DNA from: Liolophura sinensis
Taxonomy: Eukaryota; Mollusca; Polyplacophora; Chitonida; Chitonidae
Length of the DNA: 64,000 nt
NCBI RefSeq assembly: GCF_032854445.1
Contig: NC_088296.1
Coordinates: forward strand, 17,289,485 to 17,353,484
Direction: 5' to 3'
Shown here piece by piece: positions 22,655 to 34,400 of the stretch. The notes beneath the pieces were generated by a model. It searched no databases and was not told the DNA's origin. It saw only the letters and a program-made list of their open reading frames with translations. Numbering within the stretch: position 1 is the stretch's first letter; each line of letters starts with the position of its first letter. The position numbers and the translations under genes were made by a program.

Positions 22655-22965
22655 GAAAAGAAATTGTACATGACACACGATATATGACATGTGGTGAGAA
22701 CAAATTGTACACGATACACGATATATGACATATGGTGAGAACAAATCGTACACGATATATGATATATGGTGAGAACAAATTGTACATAATACACGATATA
22801 TGATATATGGTGAGAACAAATTGTACACGATACACGATATATGACATATGGTGAGAACAAATTGTACATGATATACAGTGGTGAGAACAAATTGTACAAG
22901 ATATACAATGATGAAAACAGATTGTACATGCTATGTACTGATGAGCAAATGGTACAACGTATGCA
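22655..22965. repeat. minisatellite of mixed 41/34/30-bp units, about 8 copies
   Basis: Units contain GGTGAGAACAAATTGTACA and CGATACACGATATATGACAT. Spacings between GGTGAG motifs are about 41, 34, 41, 41, 30 and 30 bases, so units differ by internal deletion of the TACACGATATATGA part. Confidence 0.88.
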
Positions 22966-23053
22966 GTATGCATGAAGAACTAAGTCCGCTCCGGGTAAAG
23001 TACAATATTGCCAAGCATTAACACAGCGTTGTTGATGATATATTTACTCTTGA

Positions 23054-23257
23054 GTGGAAGGTAACAACCATAGCCAAAGCATGTGTAGACAATTCTTTAA
23101 AAACCAAGATCTTGAGAAAGACCACACCTTATTCCTTCTTAAGAAATTACGTCACTGCAACCAGAATAAGTTTGAGCTAAAGTTAGAGGATAAAGTAAAA
23201 CAATACGTAGATCTTCAAAAAAGTCCAGCCATAACTGAACTCTGTAAAGCTTTGTAG
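23054..23257 (+). CDS. small open frame, unrecognised, possibly a gene end
   Basis: About 67 codons, rich in Lys, Leu, Gln and Asp, include DLEKDHTLFLLKKLRHCNQN and KLEDKVKQYVDLQKSPAI and end ELCKAL. Composition is protein-like (amphipathic helix with a charged C-terminus) and unlike the surrounding random frames. No start context or splice acceptor is convincing and I do not recognise a family. It may be a terminal exon or a repeat-derived fragment. Confidence 0.25.
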   Translation: MEGNNHSQSMCRQFFKNQDLEKDHTLFLLKKLRHCNQNKFELKLEDKVKQYVDLQKSPAITELCKAL

Positions 23258-23587
23258 TTAGTATGTCAAAATGAATCTAGCTACATGTGCAACAATAAAT
23301 CATTTCATTCAAAGGTCAAGGAAACTTTGTTAAAGTCAATTAGTTATAGTCTATTTCTTTTAGAGAGTCGCCTATATTCAGCTGTATGTAAAATCAGTCA
23401 TATTCTCCTGCAACATTGTCTTTATCCAGTGACACATAACAACCCAAGCTCTACATACTGACATGTTGACCGTTCGTATTAGTACAAAGAAAATGCATTT
23501 AGAATACTTTTTCTAATTCATAATGTAAAATCCATCAGCTTAGTTTTGACACCAAGAAACCATTGTCTCGGGTGACGTCATAATTAT

Positions 23588-24045
23588 TCACACTCTGGAG
23601 AAGTGGCGGGCCACACAGACAGGTTGTATTGACATTTTGGAGAAGTGGATGGCCACACCGACAGGTTGTATTGACATTTTGGAGAAGTGGATGGCCACAC
23701 AGACAGGTTGTATTGACATTTTGGAGAAGTGGATGGCCACACAGACAGGTTGTATTGACATTTTGGAGAAGTGGATGGCCACACAGACAGGTTGTATTGA
23801 CATTTTGGAGAATGGCAGGCCACACAGACAGGTTGTAGTGGCTTTTTGGAGAAATGGATGGCCACACAGACAGGTTGTAGTGACATTTTGGAGAAGTGGA
23901 TGGCCACACAGACAGGTTGTATTGACATTTTGGAGAAGTGGATGGCCACACAGACAGGTTGTATTGACATTTTGGAGAAGTGGATGGCCACACAGACATG
24001 TTGTAGTGACATTTTGGAAATCTAGATGGCCACATAGAGAGGCAA
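23588..24045. repeat. 42-bp minisatellite, about 10.5 copies
   Basis: The unit is GGTTGTATTGACATTTTGGA, then GAAGTGGATG and GCCACACAGACA. Because 42 is a multiple of three and the unit has few stops, several frames on both strands stay open for 140-165 codons. These are repeat artefacts. The left flank GTGACGTCATAATTATTCAC and TCTGGAGAAGTGGC recurs once at 24722-24775. Confidence 0.95.
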
Positions 24046-24202
24046 CGGATGGCAAATTTTGCAGGACTGACTTCCTAGGGAATGAATGATTATGGCCATT
24101 AACGCCACAGGAAATAGGCCATTAACTGACATACAGAATGTAACATTAAAATTTATCTGAGCTAAAGGCCATGCGTTGTACCTCCAACATATACCTCTAG
24201 AA

Positions 24203-24362
24203 GTACAGCTCATGCTGGCTTCCTCGCCGGCCGTAAGTGGGAAAGTCTGCTGGCAACCAGGGGATGGTCGTGGGTTTTCCTCTCACCATAATGATGGCCG
24301 CTGTCGTATAAGTGAAATATTTTTGAGAACAGCGTAAACACCAATCAAATAAATAAATAAAT
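24203..24362 (+). mobile_element. SINE-A copy lacking the tRNA-like head
   Basis: It starts at AGCTCATGCTGGCTTCCTC, continues GTAAGTGGGAAAGTCTGC and GGATGGTCGTGGGTTTTC, and ends AACAGCGTAAACACCAATC plus AAATAAATAAATAAA. Confidence 0.88.
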
Positions 24363-24959
24363 ACAGTCTATGTGTTCTGTAAATTCTATGTTCTCTAGCT
24401 TAGAGTTATTTTGATGTGTTAGTTGTTGTGGGTAGTGCAATGAGGTGGACTCGATTTTAAGAAGAGTAACGATAATTTCAGGATTATCGTTATCGCCTAT
24501 ATTATCAAAACGCATTTTTACAGCCACACAACAACAGCATGTCCAGCAACACGTGTGTCGTTTTATAAGTGCATTTAGAATTTAGGAAAAGTCCTTTTAT
24601 TACGTATGTATATCTGAAAGGTATCTCTTGATTTGCGATAACTTACGTGAGGACCGGTGTTTAAGAAACACTTCTAAGAATCCTATGTGAAACACGTGGA
24701 AGAGAGTAAACACTCATAACAGGTGACGTCATCATATTTATATTCATTAGTCTGGAGAAGTGGCTGGAAACGTACGCCAGCCGTCAAAGCATGTTGAATC
24801 TGGGATTGAGAGATATTACCAGGTTGAACTCCGCCTAATAACCAATCATGCCACTGCTTTTTGAATAATCATGAAGTCACCTCAGGCATAGGGTTCTTGT
24901 CGTCGAAACCGAGTTTATGGGCTTTATTAATTAGAAAAAGTGTTCTAAATTCATTTTCC
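24363..24959. other. no gene; small hairpin and a repeat-related segment
   Basis: AACGATAAT/ATTATCGTT forms a short hairpin near 24467-24491. The stretch 24722-24775 (GTGACGTCATCATATTTAT, CTGGAGAAGTGGCTGG) matches the left flank and first unit of the 42-bp array at 23572-23610. Confidence 0.5.
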
Positions 24960-25215
24960 TACAGACATTTCATTCTCTCCTTCATTTTCCTGCAATAATA
25001 CAGACTTCAAACATATATATGTGTAGAGCTTGTGTAGTCACGTGTCACTGACTAAAGGCAATTTTGATAGCGAGTATAACTGATTTTACAGAAAGCTGAA
25101 TATGGGCGACTAGCTGAAAGAAATAGGCTGTAATTACAAAATCATAGTAAAATCAATTACCGGGACTGAACTCATTACATCATGAATGATATAGAACCAT
25201 AAACCAACGTCTAAC
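24960..25215. repeat. unclassified dispersed repeat, copy 2
   Basis: Collinear with 12535-12800: TTTCCTGCAATAATACAG, GTGTAGAGCTTGTGTAGTCA, CGTGTCACTGACTAAAGGCA and TTTTACAGAAAGCTGAATAT occur in the same order. Similarity fades into AACGTCTAACGATCGAATGG. Copy 1 has a comparable ACGTCTATTGAGTCAATGAA at the same distance. Confidence 0.6.
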
Positions 25216-25475
25216 GATCGAATGGTAAAGATCAAACAATACATCAACTCATTGCAGTAGTATGACAAGTATGGAACCATAATTGAAGGATTTCCGGCTG
25301 ACATGGTATATACAACCATCCATAGACTTAATGTCATGAAGCATTACGGTCAACTGTCAAACGATAAATCAAGTTAATACAACGTCAAATGTGTAAAAAT
25401 AAATTAACCCATTACCGTACCGTCATCAGATTAGCTATTAGCTCAGATTAGCTCAAATTAGGTATTATGTGTTAC

Positions 25476-27963
25476 CTAATGTAAAGCGTTTGTTAGATTT
25501 CTCCAGAAAATTACCTGTGCCTCCGGATCAGCGCTCCACTTCAGGAAGGTGATCTTGTGCCGGAGGTTTCTTAGCGCCTTCGGCATCTGACGAACAGGAA
25601 TGTCCTCCATCATTACACACAATATGATATCGTTCCTGCCGTCGCTCAGAGCTTTCATGCCGGCGTACTCACGGACTGTAGGTCGATTCCAGAAAATGTT
25701 GGCTAATAATCAGACTTTCTCTCATTTTGTCAACAATATTTTCGTGGATCGGTTTCGCCGGTGTAAAATCTCTGTCGTGGATGCAGAGTTGGAAAGTATT
25801 TTCACTTAACTCGAGATTTGGACGTAGCTGTTGGGAAACCCATCCCCTATCTTCAGTTGTGTAAGCCACTAAAGCATCGAAGACATACTCCTGCTGAGCA
25901 AACATGTCTTTCGGAGGCTGAAGTCTTGTATACAGCCAGTACCTTAGATTTTGACGATAGCGATATATGACAACAAGCAACAATATCAAGATGGAAATAG
26001 TCGCAGTTGAAACCACTGATATTATTACATATGTTGAGCTCACACAGCTGACCTCAAAATTCTTAATGCGCTTGCTGAATTCAAGAATCGCCTTCCGGGA
26101 TCCATTAGACAGGAGGCATGTGTAATTTTCTGGGTTATCCAAGTTATCTTTTCTGTTTCCTATCCAGCGGATGAACAAGACGGTGTCACAAGTACACTGT
26201 AGAGGATTCCCTTCCACAGTCAGCAAAAAAGGTTTCTCTTTGCTAGCTCTGACGATCCAACGATCAATCAATGCAGTTTCTTCTGTCTGAAGATAAGTAA
26301 AGGCATTACTGGATATGTCCAACCGCTGTAACCCGGCTAAATGTGAAATGGCACTGGGCAGTCGCTGTAAACTATTTCTTGCCAGATTGAGTCGTTTGTT
26401 GTTGTGAAAAAGTTGGGGATGTAATCCAAATACTTTGTTTCCTGACAAGTCGATGTTCTCCAAGACATCAAGAAGTTCGAAGGATGTCGAAGACGAACTG
26501 GAAACGTCTAGTTTTAATGAGTTGGATAAGGAAAGTATTTTGAGATTTCTGAGATCTTGGAAATACTCCTTGTGTATATAGGAACATCTTATTCCTGAAA
26601 TATCCACCTCTGTTAAATTGTCAATACCCCTTACAATTGACCGCACACAGTTACCAAGATTGTTGTATGCAAAGCTGAAAGACCTAAGGTTACCTCCATT
26701 TTGAACTCTCACGATGACACCCAGATATGTCCAAGGACTGAATGCACTCGAATCGACTTTTTCTAATGAAGATGGTATAGTTATGTTGTATGAACTAAAG
26801 CCCACTGATTCCTGGAGGTTTGGTCTTGGATGAGAGTACTGCACATAGTGACCTCCAACTTTTGGAATGCCAAACCCATAGCTTATGTCAACTGACTTTA
26901 AGACCTTTGAGGTCAACATAATAGCAATTAGATTTTTTGGAAGGCACCGTAAAGAATGGTAAGACATGTTGAAATGTTGCAAACACTAGCTTAATTTAAG
27001 ACCATCAGTAACGTACACAAAGGAATTATAAATGTAGTTTTCAGATAAATATATAACGTTTTGATACACATATTCAGTAGAATAAACATACTAACAGAGT
27101 TTATCACGAACTGGATATCTTTCGCACAGGTGACGTTATTTAGACGAGCTAATCTTATTTCTTTCATCTCACGTTTCTCACTTTTCGTTTAAAAAGAATG
27201 TAGCGATTTGATGGCCTGATTCAGCCCTATATCGATGTTATCTGAAAGATCAAGTGTGTCTAACGAAGTCAAGGCATCAAAGGTATCGCTTTCTATGGTA
27301 TCAATACCACAGTTGATCAGTCGTAATTCCGTTCAGTCCCCTCAAGGCGCTAAAGGTAGAATTTTTCAACGCGCCAATTCTACACTGGTTATCTTGTCTC
27401 ATCCGATTCGCAGTAGAAATTGTTTTTAGTTTTGTCTACTTACTAACTTCACTTCCGAAGATAAATTCAAGAGGAAAATCCATGTAGAGTTTGGTTAGAT
27501 TCTTTAGTTTCCCAAAAGTCATGTCAAGGCCTTCCCACTTGCGAGATGTTGGGACATTTTGAATACGTATCTCTTTCAGAGCAACAAGTGGCTTGAACAG
27601 TTCTTGCGTCATTACATCTGGAGTGATCTCCAGTTCATTTCGCGACAGGTTCAAAATGACCAAATTGCAGAGGCCACGAAATGCTCCGGTTTCCAGATGA
27701 GCTATACCGTTGTCCGATAGATCCAAATATTTTAAAGCTGAGTTTTTGGAAAATGTTTCGTTTTTTATTCTCCCGAAGTTGTTGCCACAAAGGTCGATCC
27801 CTTTGGCATTGTCGAAGTCGATATTTTCTGTTGGAACATGATGAAGCTCTTGAGAGCTACAGTCCAGGAAATTGTTGGTTGAATCGAAGGTGCAGGGAGA
27901 GCTAGCCACTTTCCAAACACATGACAACCTGACCATAAAGACTGATATTACGTGAACCGCCAT
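25476..27963 (-). pseudogene. Toll-like receptor pseudogene (LRR-TM-TIR)
   Basis: The - strand reads from a signal peptide (MAVHVISVFMVRLSCVW) into an LRR N-cap with paired cysteines and leucine-rich repeats such as ALKYLDLSDNGIAHLETGAF. An LRR C-cap (NPLQCTCDTVLFIRWIG), a transmembrane segment near 26040-25970 and a TIR domain follow. TIR box 1 is YVFDALVAYTTEDRGWV, box 2 is CIHDRDFTPAKPI (RDFxP present) and box 3 is FW near 25500. Functional relatives dimerise through the TIR to signal in innate immunity. This copy is broken by stops at 27438-27436, 27191-27189 and 26988-26986. Offsetting frameshifts lie near 27330 and 27088, and another lies near 25674, where a few TIR residues also seem missing. 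Length (~830 codons) and the single-exon form fit the family. Assembly error cannot explain this many breaks easily. Confidence 0.88.
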
Positions 27964-28844
27964 CTTAGTGGTGTTTCTATTAAGGAATGTATGCGTTAGA
28001 CGTTTGTTAGTAGCATTACCAAAGCTATATGTAAAACGCTACATTTAGTTGGTTGTACGTGGATTTGCGTAAGTGTGTTAAATTGTCTTAACAGAAACGC
28101 TGGAAACGTGCTTAAAGAGAGACGAAAATATTGATCAACTTAAAAATAACAAACATTGTGACCTTAACTTTGGCTCCCCTAACTAATTTCCTCAATAGTT
28201 TTCATTATACTTACAGGTCTGTTCACGTGGTCACTCCAAGATTTTTTGTGCCAGAAATCTCCAGCTTACATACAAATGTACATTGTAAATTTCTAAAACC
28301 CGTACTTTCATTTCATGTTCTTTTGGCGTGACCTGGCGTGACCTGGTAATAAATTCATTATCGGTGGTGACGAGGTAATAAAAGAATGGTACTATAGAAA
28401 CTAAATAACATCATTTTCGAATCGTGCAGACAGAGAATAATAAAAGTCCGAATTCGTGCCCTGTCGGGCGTGTGGCACGTGATGGCAAATCAGACATTGA
28501 GTGAAAAGGTAGCGATTTGACTACACCAGGGCTGTATCAAGAGGAAGGTCATCTGAAAACTGGTTTAAGAATTTCGAGTGGTCATACGTTCTTTGTGACG
28601 ATACGTCAGTTATCGCTCTCAATGTGTTTATATCAAGGCAATGTTGTACATAAAACATATTAATAGACATCTTCAATAATGTGCATTTAACCGCATATAC
28701 ACTTATCTCGCATCAGACAAAATACTCTGCTTTTGATTGGACAGGACTGGTCAAGTGGCAGACTTGTATATCTCTATACCCTGCAGCAGATGTTATAGAT
28801 ATGCGTCTAATGACTCAACCGAAGGGAGAACGCCATGACGTTAC
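27964..28844. other. upstream flank of the TLR pseudogene; no gene seen
   Basis: No convincing promoter motif or exon was found. A small GACCTGGCGTGACCTGG duplication lies near 28330. Confidence 0.4.
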
Positions 28845-28948
28845 ATCTATTTATTTAATTGGTGTTTTACGCCGTACTCAAGAATATTTCACTTATACAA
28901 CGGCGACCAGCATTATGGTGAGAGGAAACCGGGCAGAAACCATGACGA
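28845..28948 (-). mobile_element. SINE-A 3' end, reverse orientation
   Basis: TTTATTTAATTGGTGTTTTA, CGCCGTACTCAAGAATATTT and CAGCATTATGGTGAGAGG are the reversed tail and body. It is cut off where the (AT)n tract begins. Confidence 0.88.
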
Positions 28949-28954
28949 AACCGC

Positions 28955-29776
<822 letters not shown>

Positions 29777-29896
29777 ACGGCTACTGTCCCTTGTTTTGTA
29801 AGTGCCCGGATGAGAACAAAGATCTGGCGGGATGCCACGGCTGTTGTCCTTTGTTCTGTAAGTGCCCGGATGAGAACAAAGATCTGGCAGGATGAC
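29777..29896. repeat. ~60-bp tandem duplication
   Basis: Two copies contain GTAAGTGCCCGGATGAGAAC and AAAGATCTGGCGGGATG (second copy CAGGATG). They differ at only a few positions, so the duplication is fairly recent. Confidence 0.88.
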
Positions 29897-30245
29897 GCAG
29901 TGTGCATATGTTTCCCAGAGAAAGTCTAAAAAAATTATCGCATAGTGTTAAATTTTCAAACCTTACTCTTTTTACTACAATTTCATCCAAATAATTTGCA
30001 TTTTTGGAGGCAAATGAATGTCATAAAATATTATTTTTGTAACACATGCTTCCAGTAGGACATGGGCCTACCTTCCATATAAACCTCGAATCACCATTCT
30101 AAGATCAATAAACCTCTCAGTCAGGATTTAGAAAAATGAGTAGCTTTTTCCTGGATGAAATTTTAGGTTATGTCAGTACATGTACTAACTTGACTGTATA
30201 TGACGTGCTGCTGCGCTATTTATTCTACAATTGTTATCGTTTGGA

Positions 30246-30456
30246 TTATTAAGCCTGAACTACTTGAATCCCTATTGTTTTTGTTGGGATTATTAGGCAT
30301 TCAGGCTTGAATCCCTATTGTTTTGTTGGGATTATTAGGCATTCAGGCTTGAATCCCTATTGTTTTGTTGGGATTATTAGGCATTCAGGCTTGAATCCCT
30401 ATTGTTTTTGTTGGGATTATTAGGCATTCAGGCTTGAATCCCTATTGTTTTTTATT
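30246..30456. repeat. 42-bp minisatellite, about 4-5 copies
   Basis: The unit is TTGAATCCCTATTGTTTTGT then TGGGATTATTAGGCATTCAG and GC. Copies are nearly identical, differing mainly in the length of the T run. Confidence 0.93.
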
Positions 30457-31429
30457 TGGGCTTTTATTATTATCCCCCACAAAATTGTCCCACGTTTTTT
30501 TTTAGAAAACATCATATCGCAAAAGTTATAAAATTTCAGTATGTTGTTTTTTGCACCTAGACTTTGTAAACTCTTGATTAACGTGACTTGGAAGGGCCAT
30601 AATGGATTTTAATAAAAATCCTCAAAACATTTTGTTCTCCGGACCGGCTGTTGCGATTAAGCCAATATTTAAGCTGCAGTTGCACACATTTAGCTCAATG
30701 AGGACTTTTTTCTTCACCGCTGAAAATTGTTCAAGTAAATGTAGCAAATTGCAAAAATGTGCAAGTTCCCCATATTTGCAGGTCAAGTTACAGAAAACAG
30801 CCGTAAAGCTGAGAATCGCTCAGTGGAAAACGCTATATATATGTACTGTATGTGTGCTGAAAATCTTTGAGCTGTCTTCATAAATTCATGGTGTAAATGG
30901 CTTCAAAAGTCAAGGGTAAGCAGCTTTATTTAGTGCTTTTATCCACTACAGTAAAAGTTATCTCCCCTTGACAACATATGGGCTTCTTCCCGATTTGTCT
31001 TCATAAGTACAATACTTGTAGCGCTTCATCAACTATGGAAAGGCTAATGAACTGTATTGGCAAATGTCTAAGTACATACTTACGGTGCAGCTACATGCAC
31101 ACTGATGGCCAAGAGGAATATTAAAAGCCTGCTGCCCGACAATGTTTGACGTTCTGGTCATAAAACTGGTCTCCTTTATTTTCTGCGATGTATAGTATTG
31201 TGACAAAATGCAAAAGTGCAAGTTGATCCATACTTGGAGGTCACGTGAGAGAATAGCTGTAAAGGTGAAAACTGGTGAGTGCAATAGGCTATATGTGCAT
31301 TATATGTGTATTAGACAGTTTTCAGCCATGTTGATAAGTACACCACATATTTGGCAGATTTACACGTGTTGTATGCTTCATATACAATGCACTGATTCAG
31401 CCACGTTTATCAAAATACCAGCAAGGTCT
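30457..31429. other. no gene seen
   Basis: A 93-codon + frame at 30602-30883 and a related-looking stretch near 31205-31290 both contain GCAAAA-GTGCAAGTT and a GTCA-GT-A/GAGA segment. This suggests a diverged repeat rather than a gene. Confidence 0.35.
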
Positions 31430-31560
31430 TGCAGCAACCTGTGGATGGTTGTGGGTTTTCCCCAAGCTCTGCCTGGTTTCCTCCCACCATAATGCTGGCT
31501 ACCGTCAAATAAGTGAAAAAGTCTTGAATACGGGGTAACACACCAATTAAATAAATAAAA
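31430..31560 (+). mobile_element. SINE-A 3' half
   Basis: It starts AGCAACCTGTGGATGGTTG, passes CTGGTTTCCTCCCACCATAA and ends GGGGTAACACACCAATTA plus AATAAATAAAA. Confidence 0.86.
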
Positions 31561-31904
31561 TACCTCGACTGGACTACTGGTACAAACTCTGCAGCATCCT
31601 GCGACTGATCTACAATGACGCAAAAGCTGAAAATTGTGTATGAAACAGCTTGGAAGCCTTAAAACTGCATGCAGTTCTAGTTCATACCTAAGACTTTAAC
31701 ATTGGTGTTGAGACACTTGCTTGGTACGTTTGGCCCTCAGCATAAGGCTCAGAATAAGTACTGGTCAGCCAGGTGTCTCTGTAATATGACTATGTAAGAC
31801 ATCATGTATAATAACTTCGGCATGGCTTCGGCTCAGTCATGAGCGGAATTTTAGGCGAAATACAATATTCATCTAAACAGCAAAAATTCCAACTTGTGGT
31901 ACAG

Positions 31905-32830
31905 GTTACTAGCTAAATCTGAACCTAACAAGTTCATCTCTGGCTCGTGCCCCATCTGCAAGCAGGGTAACACCTGTGGTATGATGATCATCATCATCCC
32001 CTTCTTCCGCATCGTCCGGCTCTATCTCGGGGTTAGGTAGCTGGTTGTTGATGCACAGGTTGTGTAGCTTAAAGACAGCTACAACAACCTGTGCATTCAC
32101 TTTTGGCGAATGCATCGGGAACCGGCCAGATCTGAATAATAGACAGATGGAATACCTTTCAAAATTTAATGAAACGTTGAGGAAAAAGAAAAGTACTAAT
32201 GAACAACCAATTGCTATACATATATAACAGGGAGTTTTATAATGGTGTTTGTTTTTATTTGATTAAAGCGTCTTGTTTCATTTATAACAGTTTTACTAGA
32301 GCATGCTGAAAACCGGATTTGCACACGCAGTGTAAACAAGTGGAGCCGTGACTGAACCAACATCAAGATTGATGGTGTCAAGGATGGACCATCGAGTAGA
32401 CCCATATCTGTATATGTATAAAATGTATTATGGGCAGAAGCGCTATATAATCTGTGAAAGTCATGATGAACCAGACGTTATTCGTACCTAAACCTCGACT
32501 CCAAAAGCTCTCTCAACAGTGCACCTTGTAGTTTTGTGGCTCTTGTTGTACTTGGCCTGTGCATCATTATGTGTCTGTATGAAGGGCACCATTAACCATG
32601 GTTTCAGAGGATAGCCACTGTCCCCAAGGATAATGGTACCATCAAAATCACTATGCTGGTACTTCATCCAAATGCGGCTTTGCTTCATTATGAAACTGTC
32701 ATGTGCTGACCCTTGATACCTAGATACATTACTGGTGAATCTGCAGGAAATAACAAGAAAGCATGCAGGGCCACAATCAATTTCAACGGGCACATTCAGA
32801 GAATACCGCTGTGCTATATGCATGCTATTA
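31905..32830 (-). mobile_element. PIF/Harbinger-type transposase remnant
   Basis: After a TTTCCTGCAG acceptor at 32741 the - strand reads FTSNVSRYQGSAHDSFIMKQ, then IILGDSGYPLKPWLMVPF, then AKYNKSHKTTRCTVERAFGV. These are hallmark blocks of DDE_Tnp_4/HARBI1-type transposases, with the second catalytic Asp in GDSGYP and the Glu in VERAF. A further - strand piece at 32115-31909 (KVNAQVVVAVFKLHNLCINN, then an acidic tail) is the usual C-terminal helix. The N-terminal part with the first Asp is not seen before the N gap. The join between the two pieces is uncertain (a stop follows VERAFGVEV). It is probably an inactive, intron-containing copy. Confidence 0.75.
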
Positions 32831-33417
32831 AACTATGCAAAACTTATTCAGGAGCCAAACTAGTTTTCGAATTTGAAAGGCTATGAGGTGTCACAAAATG
32901 AATCAGTGCTAATTTGGTCAAAATGGACAATGTTTGAAACAGTTAATTGTAGCCCTGAAACCATCCAACAATTAGAATACCGGAAATCACCAAATATGTT
33001 GAAATTCAGCATGCACGTACTCGACAGCATTCTGTAATCCATCCACACAATATTTCACAAAATGAAGTTGCACACAAAAATTTATCAAAGCTGGACAGTA
33101 TTTGAAGAAGTAATTGCACGGAAACCAAAGCGTGACAGACAGACAGATGACAAATTAGTATTTCTATTGCTTTCCGTGAACGTAAAAATACGTACCAGCA
33201 TCAAACAGCTGGTGTAGTCGTTGTGGCAAGACTGGGACGTACAGCATTCCAAGACTACCACTCCCAAATGAGTCAAAATATCCTATCAGTATTATTCCAC
33301 AGCATATGAAATAACATACACTTAAATGAATAGTTCCAGAGCATTTTAAACATGTTTCATAATATTCATGTAGGAAATATATATTCACTACGGGTATCCT
33401 TTAGATGAAAAGTATAT
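32831..33417. other. no gene recognised next to the gap
   Basis: This could hold the missing N-terminal half of the Harbinger transposase, but the - strand frames at 33276-33085 and 33388-33164 show no motif I can assign. Confidence 0.4.
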
Positions 33418-33617
33418 NNNNNNNNNNNNNNNNNNNNNNNNNNNNNNNNNNNNNNNNNNNNNNNNNNNNNNNNNNNNNNNNNNNNNNNNNNNNNNNNNNN
33501 NNNNNNNNNNNNNNNNNNNNNNNNNNNNNNNNNNNNNNNNNNNNNNNNNNNNNNNNNNNNNNNNNNNNNNNNNNNNNNNNNNNNNNNNNNNNNNNNNNNN
33601 NNNNNNNNNNNNNNNNN
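33418..33617. other. assembly gap (200 N)
   Basis: Exactly 200 undetermined bases. Reversed SINE-A sequence starts immediately to the right, so the missing part probably includes that SINE's tail. Confidence 0.99.
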
Positions 33618-33706
33618 GGCCAGCATTATGATGGGAGGAAACCGGAAAGAGCTCAGTGGAAACCAACGACCATCCGCAGGTTGGTGCCAGACTTTCCCAC
33701 TTACGT
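33618..33706 (-). mobile_element. SINE-A piece, reverse orientation, cut by the gap
   Basis: GGCCAGCATTATGATGGGAG, CGACCATCCGCAGGTTGGTG and AGACTTTCCCACTTACG are the reversed body. The tail would lie in the run of N. Confidence 0.85.
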
Positions 33707-34299
33707 CAACCTATTTGTCAAGCAATTTGAATCTTTAGTCATGAATATATATACATGAATTATATACTGTTCAAATATGTACAATGTAGAAAACATTCTA
33801 ATTGTATCTTTGTTTGAATTTTTGAAATTTTGGTAAATATGGCCTCTGAACTTGTTTTAAAGTTTTATCTGTATTTATAATGTGGACATTTGTAAAGGGC
33901 CTACACAGGATTGCCAGCAATTACAGGTTTCAAAATGTTAAGCATTTTTTTCTTGAAGCTAATTACATATAACAGCAGTTTTACATAAAAAGATGAATGT
34001 ATTATGCCTACAGTTTACTCAAATGACATGCATGTAGGATGATTTTTTACTTCGAAACTACTAAAAAAATTTTTTTTTTTTACTTTAAAACTTAAATGTA
34101 ATTTTCCAACCGCAGCCACACAACACAAGCATAGGATGTGATGAGACATCATAATTCCAGTTCAATTCTAGATATATACATAAAATACAACTGACCACCG
34201 TATACCGCCCAGCCCTCTGTGTCCCGCTCCCTATAAGATATTTAAAAATCTATTTCCATATCTTGCTCCAGTTACCGTTTTTTATAGCAGTCGAATGTG
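33707..34299. other. no gene seen
   Basis: AT-rich sequence with an A/T homopolymer near 34065. It may include the promoter side of the downstream gene, but no core promoter element is convincing. Confidence 0.4.
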
Positions 34300-34400
34300 T
34301 TGTGGCGAGTATTGCGTAATGCGGCGCGTCAGCTGTAAGCTTTGACAAGCGAGAAAAAGAGCAGCGTTGGCCTTTCTCCACACCAAAGTGATAGTCGTAG
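34300..34400 (+). other. candidate 5' UTR exon of ABHD6
   Basis: A locally CpG-rich stretch (GCGAGTATTGCGTAATGCGG, CGCGTCAGCTG) ends GTCGTAG at a consensus GTAAGTTT donor at 34401. The first coding exon at 37157 starts behind a splice acceptor with 19 untranslated bases, so an upstream non-coding exon must exist, and this is the best candidate. The 5' boundary is a guess. Confidence 0.4.

Noticed and set aside
23535-24089. Open frames of 140-166 codons in several phases on both strands
   Set aside because: Artefact of the 42-bp repeat unit, which has few stop triplets.
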